64,000 bases of DNA from Bradyrhizobium erythrophlei (lineage in GTDB: Bacteria; Pseudomonadota; Alphaproteobacteria; Rhizobiales; Xanthobacteraceae), in assembly GCF_900129425.1 (NCBI RefSeq), contig NZ_LT670817.1, positions 124,001-188,000 of the forward strand, read 5' to 3'. The notes beneath the pieces are model-generated. The model did no database searches. It saw only the letters and a program-made list of their open reading frames with translations, and was not told where the DNA came from. Both the position numbers and the translations under genes were made by a program. Position 1 is the stretch's first letter. Each line of letters opens with the position of its first letter. This document shows positions 1 to 7,615 of this stretch, piece by piece.

Positions 1-218
1 CTGCCGGCCTGCTGATGTATAGCAATGGGCAGGGTCAACGCCTGGCCATGCTGGTCCGGCCGATGGCCATCGACAGAGATACCCGTATGTCCGAGCACAG
101 TTACGGGGACATCAATGGCGTCACCTGGGCCAGCAAGGGAACGGGCTTTAGTCTCGTCGGCCCGGCAACTGTCGATCTCCTGCACCCGATCGCGGATGAG
201 GTCAGACGGCAGGAATAG
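1..218 (+). CDS. Anti-sigma factor, C-terminal fragment (5' end outside window)
   Basis: The reading frame is open from the left edge (first full codon at base 3) to the TAG at 216-218, so only about the last 71 residues are present. The fragment has the pattern I associate with the periplasmic C-terminal part of membrane anti-sigma factors of ECF sigma factors: a small residue-rich strand, then 'DINGVTWASKGTGFSLVG' and a final helix 'LHPIADEVRRQ'. The membrane segment and zinc-binding N-terminus would lie upstream and cannot be checked. The next gene (337) encodes an exported catalase-like protein on the same strand, so a sigma/anti-sigma pair controlling an oxidative-stress target is a reasonable inference. 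The assignment rests on the C-terminal pattern only. Confidence 0.6.
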   Translation, partial: AGLLMYSNGQGQRLAMLVRPMAIDRDTRMSEHSYGDINGVTWASKGTGFSLVGPATVDLLHPIADEVRRQE

Positions 219-272
219 ACGATCTGAAGCCACGAACGTGCGGATTCGGGCCGCTATCTTTGCCGCTATCTC

Positions 273-291
273 CGGTGTGTCGCACACACCG
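273..291. repeat. Perfect inverted repeat between anti-sigma and catalase-like genes
   Basis: CGGTGTGT and ACACACCG form perfect 8-base arms around a 3-base centre. It lies 55 bases after the anti-sigma stop and 45 bases before the catalase-like GTG start. It could be an operator or a short hairpin; no T-run follows, so a classic terminator is less likely. A direct repeat of GCCGCTATCT (250-259 and 262-271) sits just before it. Confidence 0.4.
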
Positions 292-336
292 TAACTGCCT
301 TGTGCAACCGATGAAGTCATAAAACAGGAGTGTTCA

Positions 337-1416
337 GTGTCCAATGGAAATGAAGGCCACAGCCGCAGGCAGGTCCTTACGACAGTCGGAAGCTTATCAA
401 TTGCGGGAGCGATGGGACAAGCCATCGCCTCGTCATCGCTCGTATCGCCAGCGGCGGCCGCCCAGCCGAACAGCGAGATCGCGGAAAAGACCTTCGAAGC
501 GACCGCTGACAACGTCGTGAATACGCTCGAAGCAGCTTACGGCGTCAATCGAGGCAAGCGGCGAAACCATACTAAGGGGTTCGGAGCACTGGGCATGTTT
601 GTCGGTGCACCGGAGGCAGCGGAATATTCGCGCTCGCAGCTATTTTCCGGACAGGAGATCGAGGTTGTCGCGCGGTTTTCCGTAGCTGGCGGTGACCCTG
701 AAGCCTCTGATGCGGAAAAAAGTCCGCGGGGACTTGGCCTTCAATTCCGGCTGCCGGGCGGCAGTCTGCATCACATGACGATGATTCACACGCCGATGTT
801 CTTCGCAATGATGCCGAAGACATTTCTCGATAAATTCCTCGCGCTGAGACCGGACCCCGCAACCGGGAAGCCTGATCCCGAAAAATTTAAGGCGTTCCTC
901 AACAGCCACCCCGACAATACGTCGCAGTTTCATTTTCTCCAGACCACCAACCCACCGCCAAGCTATGCTAACTGCCCCTTTTACGGCGTTCACACCTTCA
1001 AGTTCGTCAACAGGGATAACAAGGTCACCATGGTCCGGTGGCGCTTTGTGCCGCAGGATGGTGAAAAACAGCTCTCCGATGCCGAGCAGAAGTCCATGCC
1101 GCGAGATTTTCTCGAAAAGGCATTCATCGACCGCACGCATCAGGGTCCGGTGCGATGGGACATGATGGTGACAATCGGCCAGCCGGGCGATCCCGAGGAC
1201 GACCCCACAATACTGTGGCCCAACAATCGAAAGGAAGTAAGGGCTGGAACATTGACGCTTTCGTCAGCAATGCCAGACCCCAGGGCCGGGAGTTATAAGA
1301 TAAATTTTGATCCGCTAATGATGGCCGATGGGATTGAGCCGACCAACGATCCAATTCTTTTGTTTCGCTCACCAACCTACGCGCTGTCGCACACCAGAAG
1401 GCTGCGCGATCTGTAA
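337..1416 (+). CDS. Exported catalase-family (SrpA-like) heme peroxidase
   Basis: A 359-residue protein of the small catalase-related family, which lacks the long C-terminal domains of full catalases. It should bind heme and degrade hydrogen or organic peroxides. Residues 9-14 (SRRQVL) followed by a hydrophobic stretch and an Ala-rich cleavage region (about 36-43) form a likely Tat signal, so it probably acts in the periplasm. The distal His lies in 'RNHTKGFGALG' (His78). 'RSPTY' near the C-terminus (Arg344, Tyr348) fits the RxxxY heme-ligand motif. The start is GTG at 337 with AGGAG at 326-330, six bases upstream. It follows the anti-sigma fragment on the same strand, which suggests extracytoplasmic stress control (inference). 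A separate cytoplasmic catalase is encoded at 4308. Confidence 0.85.
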   Translation: MSNGNEGHSRRQVLTTVGSLSIAGAMGQAIASSSLVSPAAAAQPNSEIAEKTFEATADNVVNTLEAAYGVNRGKRRNHTKGFGALGMFVGAPEAAEYSRSQLFSGQEIEVVARFSVAGGDPEASDAEKSPRGLGLQFRLPGGSLHHMTMIHTPMFFAMMPKTFLDKFLALRPDPATGKPDPEKFKAFLNSHPDNTSQFHFLQTTNPPPSYANCPFYGVHTFKFVNRDNKVTMVRWRFVPQDGEKQLSDAEQKSMPRDFLEKAFIDRTHQGPVRWDMMVTIGQPGDPEDDPTILWPNNRKEVRAGTLTLSSAMPDPRAGSYKINFDPLMMADGIEPTNDPILLFRSPTYALSHTRRLRDL

Positions 1417-1662
1417 TCAATCGGGAGCCGTCCCAGTTCGTTCGTCCGCTCGGACAAAATAATCGAATGGGCGCGGCGACTTCCGAAACTGGCACGAAAC
1501 GGACATGGCGGGGCGGCCCGACGATGTCTGTGCGGTGGGTAGAACGGACATGCCGTTCCAGCGCGGCCACGTCCGTTTTTTGACCCGACGCTCGGAGAAA
1601 TCTAGCGCCGGGGAATCGGCACCCCACATGATTGTTGGAACCTCCAGCCCCGGAGAGATTCG

Positions 1663-2058
1663 ATGCCCCGCAATTCGCCGCTTGTTCTCATCCTGCTGCT
1701 CGGCAGCCTGGTCGTACCGCCGAGCGCCTACGCGCAGCTGACGCCGCCGGCGGGATCGGCAGGCGCGGGCAATACGCCGATCAGCGGCGTGCCATTCGGT
1801 CCCGCCAATCCCCGCGTGCTCAGCGACCCCAGCGGCATCGGCAACGCGTCGAGCATCCCGCCGCTTCGTACAAACACGCCGCTGCCGCCGCTCGTCTACG
1901 GACCCATCGGTTCACCGCCGTCACGCGCGGTAGCGCCCTACGCGGGCGCGTCACAGCGCATCATCAGCCCAGATCAGATTGACTCAAGAAGGCCGCCGGT
2001 CCGCCGCCGCAGCCGCCCACAGGTCAGCAAGTTTACGGGGATTTGCCGGGGCTGTTAG
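1663..2058 (+). CDS. Small secreted Pro/Gly-rich protein of unknown function
   Basis: 131 residues beginning with a clear Sec signal peptide (basic Arg3, hydrophobic 6-17, likely cleavage after 'SAYA' near residue 25). The mature part is rich in Pro, Gly and Ser, with no catalytic motif, and turns basic near the end ('RRPPVRRRSRPQ') before a Cys-containing tail 'GICRGC'. I have a weak recollection of similar short secreted proteins with this kind of tail in Bradyrhizobium. CGGAGAG is centred about ten bases before the ATG. The 246 bases before the gene hold no ORF I would defend. No function can be given. Confidence 0.55.
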   Translation: MPRNSPLVLILLLGSLVVPPSAYAQLTPPAGSAGAGNTPISGVPFGPANPRVLSDPSGIGNASSIPPLRTNTPLPPLVYGPIGSPPSRAVAPYAGASQRIISPDQIDSRRPPVRRRSRPQVSKFTGICRGC

Positions 2059-2158
2059 CGCGGTTGTCGAGGCGGAGGACGCGGTACCCGGATATCGCTG
2101 TTGGAGCAAGCCGGACATAGCGGAACCGAGTCAGCCACGCCAATGCCGCTGGGCGGCT

Positions 2159-2383
2159 TCAGGTCGACGCGGCACGCGCGTGCCTGACACAGGCCGACGC
2201 CAACAGCAGCGTGGGGTCCAACAGGGCAACTGTCCGCCCCGCAGCATCGAAATTCTCCGTCTGCGGAAACAGCAACGGCAGTTCGGTGCAGCCCAACAGG
2301 ATAAGTTGCTGCAAAAAATCGGCGCCAGCGAGCGCGCCGAGGCCGCCGCCGACCACGCCGAAGGTAAAACGATTGTCGATCAT
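2159..2383 (-). pseudogene. Aspartate/glutamate racemase remnant with internal in-frame deletion
   Basis: The 74-codon frame joins two ends of an Asp/Glu racemase-type protein. Residues 1-26 ('FGVVGGGLGALAGADFLQQ') match the N-terminal strand and glycine-rich turn of the family. From residue 28 the text jumps to 'ILLGCTELPLL' and 'LLDPTLLLASACV', which are the C-terminal catalytic-Cys strand and last helix. Family members are usually about 230-240 residues, so roughly 160 codons are missing and the frame is kept. The first catalytic Cys region is gone, so the product should be inactive. It starts 18 bases after the GlxA-like gene on the same strand and was probably in its operon. Confidence 0.6.
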
Positions 2384-2401
2384 GTTGGCGCCTTGGCGAC
2401 C

Positions 2402-3391
2402 CTAGCCGTGCGCGTATCGCTTGCGATACTCGGCAGGCGTCACGCCGACACGGCGAACAAAGGCGCGGCGCAGCGTGTCGGCGTTGGCGAAGCCGCACTG
2501 TACCGCCACCTGCTTGGGCGCGTTGCGTCCCGTCTCCAGGAGCCGCCGCGCAGTGGAGACGCGCGCGGTTTCCACCCACGCTGCCGGCGTCATCCCAACC
2601 TCATGTCGAAACAGCCGCGCGAAATGGCGCGGGCTCAGGCCCGCGCGCGCGGCGAGCTTGTCGACACCATGATCGTCGGCGGGATGCGCGGCGATAAAGC
2701 GCTGAACCTGCTGCAGCGCGGAGCGTCCCGAAGGCGCCGCCTCGCCCTGGCGGCTGAACTGCAACTGGCCGCCGGGACGCTTGAAGAACATCACGAGCTG
2801 GCTCGCCACGCGCTTGGCGATGTCGCGACCGAGGTCTTCCTCGACCAGCGCCAGCGCGAGATCGAGCCCGGCGGTGACGCCGGCCGCCGTGCGCAGTCTG
2901 CCGTCGCGCACATGAATGGCGTCGGCGTCCAGCCTGATTAAAGGATAGGCCCGCGCAAGCTGCTCGGCGACCGCCCAATGCGTCGTCACGTGCTTGCCAT
3001 CGAGCAAGCCCGCCGCGCCGAGGAAAAAGGCGCCGCCGCACACCGAGCCGTAGCGTCGCGCGGTCGAAGCGACCCGCCGCAGCCAGTTTACGACCAAGTC
3101 ATTGAGTTGAACCTGCGCGGCATTCGGCGAACCGGCGATCAAAAGCGTGTCAATGGCCTCGGGGTGCATGTGGCCGATGACGTCATCCGGCAGCAGCCGC
3201 GCGCCGGATGACGAGCGGATGTCGCCAGGTGCGGTGGCAATCACGCGCAGGTGATAGGATTCCCTGCCTCCCTGCACGTTGGCCTCGGCGAACACATCGA
3301 GTGGGCCCGATACGTCGAGAAGCTGGACGCCGGGCAGCGCCAGGATCGCGATGGTGCGGGTGGCCGGCTTCTGAGATCTGGCTTTCAGCAT
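2402..3391 (-). CDS. GlxA-family transcriptional regulator (DJ-1/PfpI-like domain plus AraC HTH)
   Basis: 329 residues in two parts. Residues about 8-180 form a DJ-1/PfpI-like sensor domain ('TIAILALPGVQLLDVSGPLD' at the start; nucleophile-elbow-like 'YGSVCGGAFFLGAAGLLDG'). Residues about 215-325 form an AraC double helix-turn-helix ('LAARAGLSPRHFARLFRHE', then 'QVAVQCGFANADTLRRAF'). The frame is open further upstream to 3589, but the ATG at 3391 puts the conserved DJ-1 start near residue 10. It is divergent from the HD-domain gene, with 121 bases between them that probably hold both promoters, so control of that gene is a reasonable inference. The ligand is unknown. Confidence 0.85.
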   Translation of the reverse strand: MLKARSQKPATRTIAILALPGVQLLDVSGPLDVFAEANVQGGRESYHLRVIATAPGDIRSSSGARLLPDDVIGHMHPEAIDTLLIAGSPNAAQVQLNDLVVNWLRRVASTARRYGSVCGGAFFLGAAGLLDGKHVTTHWAVAEQLARAYPLIRLDADAIHVRDGRLRTAAGVTAGLDLALALVEEDLGRDIAKRVASQLVMFFKRPGGQLQFSRQGEAAPSGRSALQQVQRFIAAHPADDHGVDKLAARAGLSPRHFARLFRHEVGMTPAAWVETARVSTARRLLETGRNAPKQVAVQCGFANADTLRRAFVRRVGVTPAEYRKRYAHG

Positions 3392-3512
3392 AGGCAAACT
3401 GCCGTGTCTGTCCTGGACCGGTAATGGCAGATTTTGACGTAGTGCGTCGGTGGCGGCTGGACAATGCCGACACGAACTTTTGCGGCAACGGTTCACACTG
3501 GAGAAGGCCCAA

Positions 3513-4172
3513 ATGACCTCGACCTTGACGAAGATCCCTGACATCGCGGGGATCAAAGTTCCCGACAGCAAGCTCGCCCGCGCCGTCACTGAACTGGTGC
3601 GGGATACGGAATCACCGCTGCTGTTCCATCATTCCAGCCGCGTCTATTACTGGGGAGCCCTCGGAGGCAAGCGCCGCGGCCTCAAGTTCGATCCCGAATT
3701 GCTCTACACCGGCGCGATGTTCCACGACATGGGCTTGACACATCAGCACAGCACCATGGAGGAACGCTTCGAGGTTGACAGCGCAAATGCCGCCCGTGAC
3801 TTCCTGCGAAGCCACGGAATCTCTCAACAGGATATCGAAACGGTGTGGACGGCGATCGCCTTGCACACGACGCCCGGCATCCCGCAGCATATGCACCCGG
3901 TAATAGCTCTGGTGACGGCCGGCGTCGAAATGGATGTGCTTGGCCTCGCTTATGCCGAGTACAGCAACGCGGAGCGCGAGGCGGTGGTGCGTGCACATCC
4001 GCGTACTCCGCGTTTCAAGGAAGACATCATCCAGGCCTTCTACGACGGCAACAAGCACAAGCCGGAGACGACCTTCGGCAACGTCAATGCCGACGTGCTC
4101 GCGGACAAGGACCCGCACTTCAGCCGCGTCAATTTCTGCAGCGTGATCCGCGCCTCCGCCTGGCGAGGGTAA
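3513..4172 (+). CDS. HD-domain hydrolase, cyanamide-hydratase-like
   Basis: 219 residues. Metal-binding HD signature: His40 ('FHHSSRVYYWG'), His71-Asp72 ('MFHDMG'), His118 ('ALHTTPG') and Asp141 ('GVEMDVLG'). The 'HHSSRVYYWG' opening and overall length resemble the cyanamide hydratase (Ddi2-type) branch of HD proteins more than nucleotide phosphohydrolases, but the substrate cannot be fixed from sequence. The start at 3513 has GGAGAAG about six bases upstream; the frame continues upstream without a better start. It is divergent from the GlxA-like regulator and followed 135 bases later by catalase on the same strand. Confidence 0.75.
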   Translation: MTSTLTKIPDIAGIKVPDSKLARAVTELVRDTESPLLFHHSSRVYYWGALGGKRRGLKFDPELLYTGAMFHDMGLTHQHSTMEERFEVDSANAARDFLRSHGISQQDIETVWTAIALHTTPGIPQHMHPVIALVTAGVEMDVLGLAYAEYSNAEREAVVRAHPRTPRFKEDIIQAFYDGNKHKPETTFGNVNADVLADKDPHFSRVNFCSVIRASAWRG

Positions 4173-4269
4173 ACCTCTCGCGTTCGCCAATCGAAAATTC
4201 AAGCGCTGAGGCTTTCGCAAGCATCGGTCGAACACGACCGGCCGGCGGCGACGCGCGAAGTCTCGCACA

Positions 4270-4317
4270 TTCAAGAACCCACCATGTCCAAAATCCAGGA
4301 GCCCACCATGTCCACAA
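4270..4317. repeat. 24-base tandem duplication covering the catalase start
   Basis: Bases 4270-4293 and 4294-4317 align over 24 positions with about four mismatches. Each unit has CCCACCATGTCCA, so two in-frame ATG codons (4284 and 4308) arise. Only the second has an intact AGGAG (4297-4301) at a good distance. Confidence 0.7.
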
Positions 4318-5774
4318 CGAAGCGATTTACCAATGCCACCGGGTCGCCGGTCGCCGACAACACCAACATCATGACCGCCGGTCGGCGCGGCCCGGCGCTG
4401 CTGCAGGATATCTGGCTGATCGAGAAGATGGCGCATTTCGACCGGGAGGTGATCCCGGAGCGGCGCATGCACGCCAAGGGCTGGGGCGCCCACGGCACCT
4501 TCACGGTGACCCACGACATCACCCGCTACACCAAGGCCAAGATTTTCTCGAAGATCGGCAAGCAGACGCCGATGTTCGCGCGCTTCTCGACCGTTGCCGG
4601 CGAGCGCGGCGCGGCCGATGCTGAACGCGACATCCGCGGCACCGCCCTCAAGTTCTATACCGAGGAGGGCAACTGGGACATCGTCGGCAACAACACGCCG
4701 GTGTTCTTCTTCCGCGACCCGCTGCGGTTTGCGGACCTCAACCATGCCATCAAGCGCGACCCGCGCACCGGGCTGCGCAGCGCGGACAACAACTGGGATT
4801 TCTGGTCGCTGCTGCCGGAGGCGCTGCACCAGGTCACCATCGTCATGTCCGATCGCGGCATCCCGAAGAGCTTCCGCAACATGCACCTGTTCGGCAGCCA
4901 TACCTTCTCGATGCTCAGTGCCGCCAATGAGCGCGTCTGGGTCAAGTTCCACTTCCGCTCCCAGCAGGGAATCGCGAACCTCACCGACGCGGAGGCCGAG
5001 GCCCTCGTCGCCAAGGATCGCGAAAGCCACGGCCGCGACCTGCTCAACGCCATCGAGACGGGCAACTTCCCGCGCTGGACGCTCTTCATTCAGGTGATGA
5101 CCGAGGCTCAGGCGAAAACCCATAAGCACAATCCCTTCGATCTGACCAAGGTCTGGCCGAAGGCGGAGTATCCGCTGATCGAGGTCGGCGTGATGGAGCT
5201 CAACCGCTATCCGGATAATTTTTTCGCGGAAGTGGAGCAGGCCGCCTTCTCGCCCGCCAACATCGTGCCCGGCATCGGCTTTTCTCCCGACAAGATGCTC
5301 CAGGGGCGGCTGTTCTCCTATGGCGACACCCAACGCTACCGGCTCGGCATCAACTTCAACCACATCCCGGTCAACGCGCCGCAATGCCCGTTCCAGAGCT
5401 ACCACCGCGACGGCAAGATGCGCACCGACGGCAATCTGGGCGGAACGCTCACTTACAATCCCAACAGCGCGGGGCTCTGGGACAACCAGCCCGATTTCGC
5501 CGAGCCGCCGATGCCGATCGAGGGCGATGCGGCGCATTGGGACCACCGCGTCGACGACGATCATTGGGAGCAGCCGGGAAACCTGTTCCGGAAGATGACG
5601 CCGGCACAGCAGCAGCTGCTGTTCGAGAACACGGCGCGGGCGATGGGCGACGCCAAGCTGCACATCAAGCAGCGGCACGTCGACAATTGCACGCGCGCGG
5701 ATCCGGCCTACGGCGCCGGCGTCGCGAAGGCGCTGGGCATCGATTTCAGGCCGCATTCGGTCGCCGCGGAGTAG
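4308..5774 (+). CDS. katA: Monofunctional heme catalase
   Basis: 488 residues from the preferred start (496 from the upstream ATG at 4284). It disproportionates hydrogen peroxide in the cytoplasm. Numbering from 4284: the distal His is His63 in 'RRMHAKGWGAHGTF', the catalytic Asn is in 'VGNNTPVFFFRD' (134-145), and the proximal heme ligand is Tyr346 in 'RLFSYGDTQR'. The length of about 490 places it with small-subunit catalases. The choice of 4308 rests on AGGAG seven bases upstream; the upstream ATG lies in a duplicated unit without a good ribosome site. The aquaporin gene follows 135 bases later, which fits peroxide and water handling, but the large gap argues against strict translational coupling. 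The symbol is by similarity only. Confidence 0.95.
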   Translation: MSTTKRFTNATGSPVADNTNIMTAGRRGPALLQDIWLIEKMAHFDREVIPERRMHAKGWGAHGTFTVTHDITRYTKAKIFSKIGKQTPMFARFSTVAGERGAADAERDIRGTALKFYTEEGNWDIVGNNTPVFFFRDPLRFADLNHAIKRDPRTGLRSADNNWDFWSLLPEALHQVTIVMSDRGIPKSFRNMHLFGSHTFSMLSAANERVWVKFHFRSQQGIANLTDAEAEALVAKDRESHGRDLLNAIETGNFPRWTLFIQVMTEAQAKTHKHNPFDLTKVWPKAEYPLIEVGVMELNRYPDNFFAEVEQAAFSPANIVPGIGFSPDKMLQGRLFSYGDTQRYRLGINFNHIPVNAPQCPFQSYHRDGKMRTDGNLGGTLTYNPNSAGLWDNQPDFAEPPMPIEGDAAHWDHRVDDDHWEQPGNLFRKMTPAQQQLLFENTARAMGDAKLHIKQRHVDNCTRADPAYGAGVAKALGIDFRPHSVAAE

Positions 5775-5819
5775 GCCGTTCGCTTCGCCGGCCGGCGGCG
5801 CTTCCCGTGCCGTCGGCCG

Positions 5820-5849
5820 CCCCCCAACCAACATCCCCCCAACCAACAT
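5820..5849. repeat. Perfect 15-base tandem repeat upstream of aquaporin
   Basis: CCCCCCAACCAACAT occurs twice head to tail (5820-5834 and 5835-5849) in the catalase-aquaporin gap. It could be a replication-slippage product or part of a control region; no protein site is recognised. Confidence 0.6.
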
Positions 5850-5909
5850 ATTGTTGCTTGGCGCGAGCCTGATCGCGCCAAGCGGTCAACCTCATCTCTC
5901 GAGAGAACG

Positions 5910-6659
5910 ATGTCTGATAGGATCGCACCCAAACTTCTTGCGGAGTTCATCGGAACCTTCGCGTTCGTGTTCATCGGCGCCGGCACCGCGGCCGTGGTCG
6001 GCGAAGGTGCCGGCATGCCCGGTATCGTCGCGATTGCGTTCGCGCACGGCCTGGCCATCATGGCCTTCGCCTTCGCCTACGGCTCCGTGTCGGGCGGCCA
6101 TTTCAACCCCGCGGTTACTGTCGGCGTGCTCGCCGCCGGCGCGATGCGTGTCGGCGAGGCGATCGGCTACATCGTCAGTCAGCTGATTGGCGGTGTCGTC
6201 GGTGCGCTATTGTTGCGGACCGTATTGGGCGGCGCGGAGACCGGCCTCGGCACGCCCGCACTCGCGCACGACCTCGCTCTGGGGACCACGTCCCTCACGA
6301 TCACGCCCGCTGCCGGCTTCACGATCGAGGCCGTGCTCGGCTTTTTCCTGGTCACGGTCGTACTCAGCACGGCGGTTGCGGGGCGCGCCAGCAGCCTCGC
6401 ACCGCTGGCGATCGGAATGACGCTGACCTTCAATATCCTCATGGGTGGGGCCCTCACGGGTGCCCCCTTCAATCCGGCGCGGGCGCTTGGCCCGATGGTC
6501 GCGACTGGCGATTTCAGCGATGCCTGGCTGTACCTGACAGCCCCGGTCGTTGGCGCCATCGTCGCCGCCATTCTGCACACGGGCCTCGTCCGCCTTCTCT
6601 CCCATGAGGGGATGGCGGCCGGCCAGCGGAGCAGGACCGCCCACACGCCCGCCGAATGA
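5910..6659 (+). CDS. aqpZ: MIP-family aquaporin (AqpZ-like)
   Basis: 249 residues, six membrane segments, inner membrane. Both NPA boxes are present: 'HFNPAVT' (Asn66-Ala68) and 'FNPARAL' (Asn188-Ala190). The overall length and the sequence around the boxes fit water-selective aquaporins rather than glycerol facilitators, but selectivity-filter residues were not aligned. A purine-rich GAGAGAA lies just before the ATG. Its place after catalase suggests a role in water or hydrogen peroxide passage (inference). The C-terminal 20 residues are hydrophilic and look lineage-specific. Confidence 0.9.
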   Translation: MSDRIAPKLLAEFIGTFAFVFIGAGTAAVVGEGAGMPGIVAIAFAHGLAIMAFAFAYGSVSGGHFNPAVTVGVLAAGAMRVGEAIGYIVSQLIGGVVGALLLRTVLGGAETGLGTPALAHDLALGTTSLTITPAAGFTIEAVLGFFLVTVVLSTAVAGRASSLAPLAIGMTLTFNILMGGALTGAPFNPARALGPMVATGDFSDAWLYLTAPVVGAIVAAILHTGLVRLLSHEGMAAGQRSRTAHTPAE

Positions 6660-7144
6660 GACCCATTCGAGGCTCCTTCAAGGTCAGAGCACCGCTCGGT
6701 TAATCGGCCGGAATCGAACAGAGAAATGGATTCCACTCGACGGCAAAGATGCCGTCGAAGCCGGTTGACGATTGGCGGTTTGTGACAGCTTCCACCTGGA
6801 TGGCGGATGACGCCTTCCGCCTTCGCCGTAGAAGCTGCGGCGGACGTGTCGGCTGCGATCCGCCCTTTGCGCGGCTCGTCACCCTCGTCGAATGGCGGCG
6901 TCCGATCCGGTTCGGCGCCAGCCAGTTGGTCATCGGATTCGGTGTCCTCCGGCTTCTCAATCAACGCCATCCACGCGCGCTTGCCCGAATACGGCCGACG
7001 CAACCAGGGCTCTGTGTTCTTCGCGGTAGCGAGGGCACGCAGGCAAAAACCGTCGGAAACTGTTGCGCATAAATAAAGGCTGTACTTCAATGGCGAACTG
7101 TCACTCCAAGTTCGCCGTGTTTTTCGACCCTAGGAGGCTGGGCC
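6660..7144. other. Gene-free stretch with one dispersed repeat
   Basis: No convincing gene. A long minus frame (6179-7090) runs through the aquaporin in antisense and has no family features; its N-terminal acidic stretch is not enough to call it. The stretch contains the repeat at 6799-6870. Confidence 0.5.
6799..6870. repeat. Dispersed REP-like element, copy A
   Basis: This about 70-base unit starts GATGGCGGATGACGCC and ends ATCCGCCCT. It is about 85-90% identical to 8258-8325. It contains short inverted segments (CTTCCGCC / GGCGGA). I recognise the type as common between genes in Bradyrhizobium and relatives. Confidence 0.7.
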
Positions 7145-7438
7145 ATGAAATGTAGCAAGCGATCGTTTGCCTTCGTTTCCGTGCTTTTCGCATTCCTGCT
7201 GTCATTTAATACCGGAATACTCAATGCGCGTGACGCCGATCCCGACTCGCTCACCCTTGTGGCGGCTCACAGCGCTAATCAGAAATGCATCAATCGCTGT
7301 CGCGCGCGATATCGCGACTGCCTGTCCTTGAAGCAAATACCATCTCTCGAGTGTCGGGGCATTTACCAGGATTGCACCCGCAACGCTTGCGGTGCTGGTG
7401 CAGCCGGTCGACCGACCTGGTCAGGGTTTCCGAGGTAA
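7145..7438 (+). CDS. Small secreted Cys-rich protein of unknown function
   Basis: 97 residues. The ATG at 7145 has a strong AGGAGG about seven bases upstream, which makes translation likely. Residues 1-28 are a signal peptide (basic 'KCSKRS', hydrophobic core, cleavage near 'LNARDA'). The mature region carries a regular Cys pattern: 'KCINRCRARYRDC', then 'ECRGIYQDCTRNAC', that is six Cys in pairs spaced by three or six residues. This suggests a small disulfide-bonded or metal-binding periplasmic protein. No family is recognised. Confidence 0.6.
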   Translation: MKCSKRSFAFVSVLFAFLLSFNTGILNARDADPDSLTLVAAHSANQKCINRCRARYRDCLSLKQIPSLECRGIYQDCTRNACGAGAAGRPTWSGFPR

Positions 7439-7570
7439 TTGATCGCGAAGGCCGCCCGCGCTTCTCGGCCCGCTGAGGAGGGGATCGAGTAGGGCCTGCT
7501 TCCGCTATTGGCACCTCTAAGACATGCGAAAAGGCCCTGGCGCGATTAAGCGACACCCGCAAGTATCAGA

Positions 7571-7598
7571 ATGGGGATTGCTTTCATGCAATCCCCAT
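7571..7598. terminator. Perfect hairpin between convergent genes
   Basis: ATGGGGATTGC (7571-7581) and GCAATCCCCAT (7588-7598) form an 11-base perfect stem with a 6-base loop. It lies just downstream of the minus-strand coiled-coil gene (stop at 7616) and 130 bases after the plus-strand Cys-rich gene, so it could end either transcript. No strong T-run is present. Confidence 0.55.
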
Positions 7599-7615
7599 CG
7601 CCAGAAAATTCCAGG

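Noticed and set aside
1979..2120. Possible frameshift near the end of the secreted Pro-rich gene at 1663, because the neighbouring frame also reads a Pro/Gln-rich stretch.
   Set aside because: The original frame ends in a Cys-containing tail (GICRGC) that looks natural for this kind of protein, and GC-rich Pro codons read as plausible protein in more than one frame.
3612..5849. Minus-strand frame of 745 codons over the HD and catalase genes.
   Set aside because: Both plus genes have catalytic motifs; the antisense frame has none.
6179..7090. Minus-strand 303-codon frame after the aquaporin.
   Set aside because: Most of it is antisense to the aquaporin or runs through the repeat at 6799; no ribosome site or family pattern.
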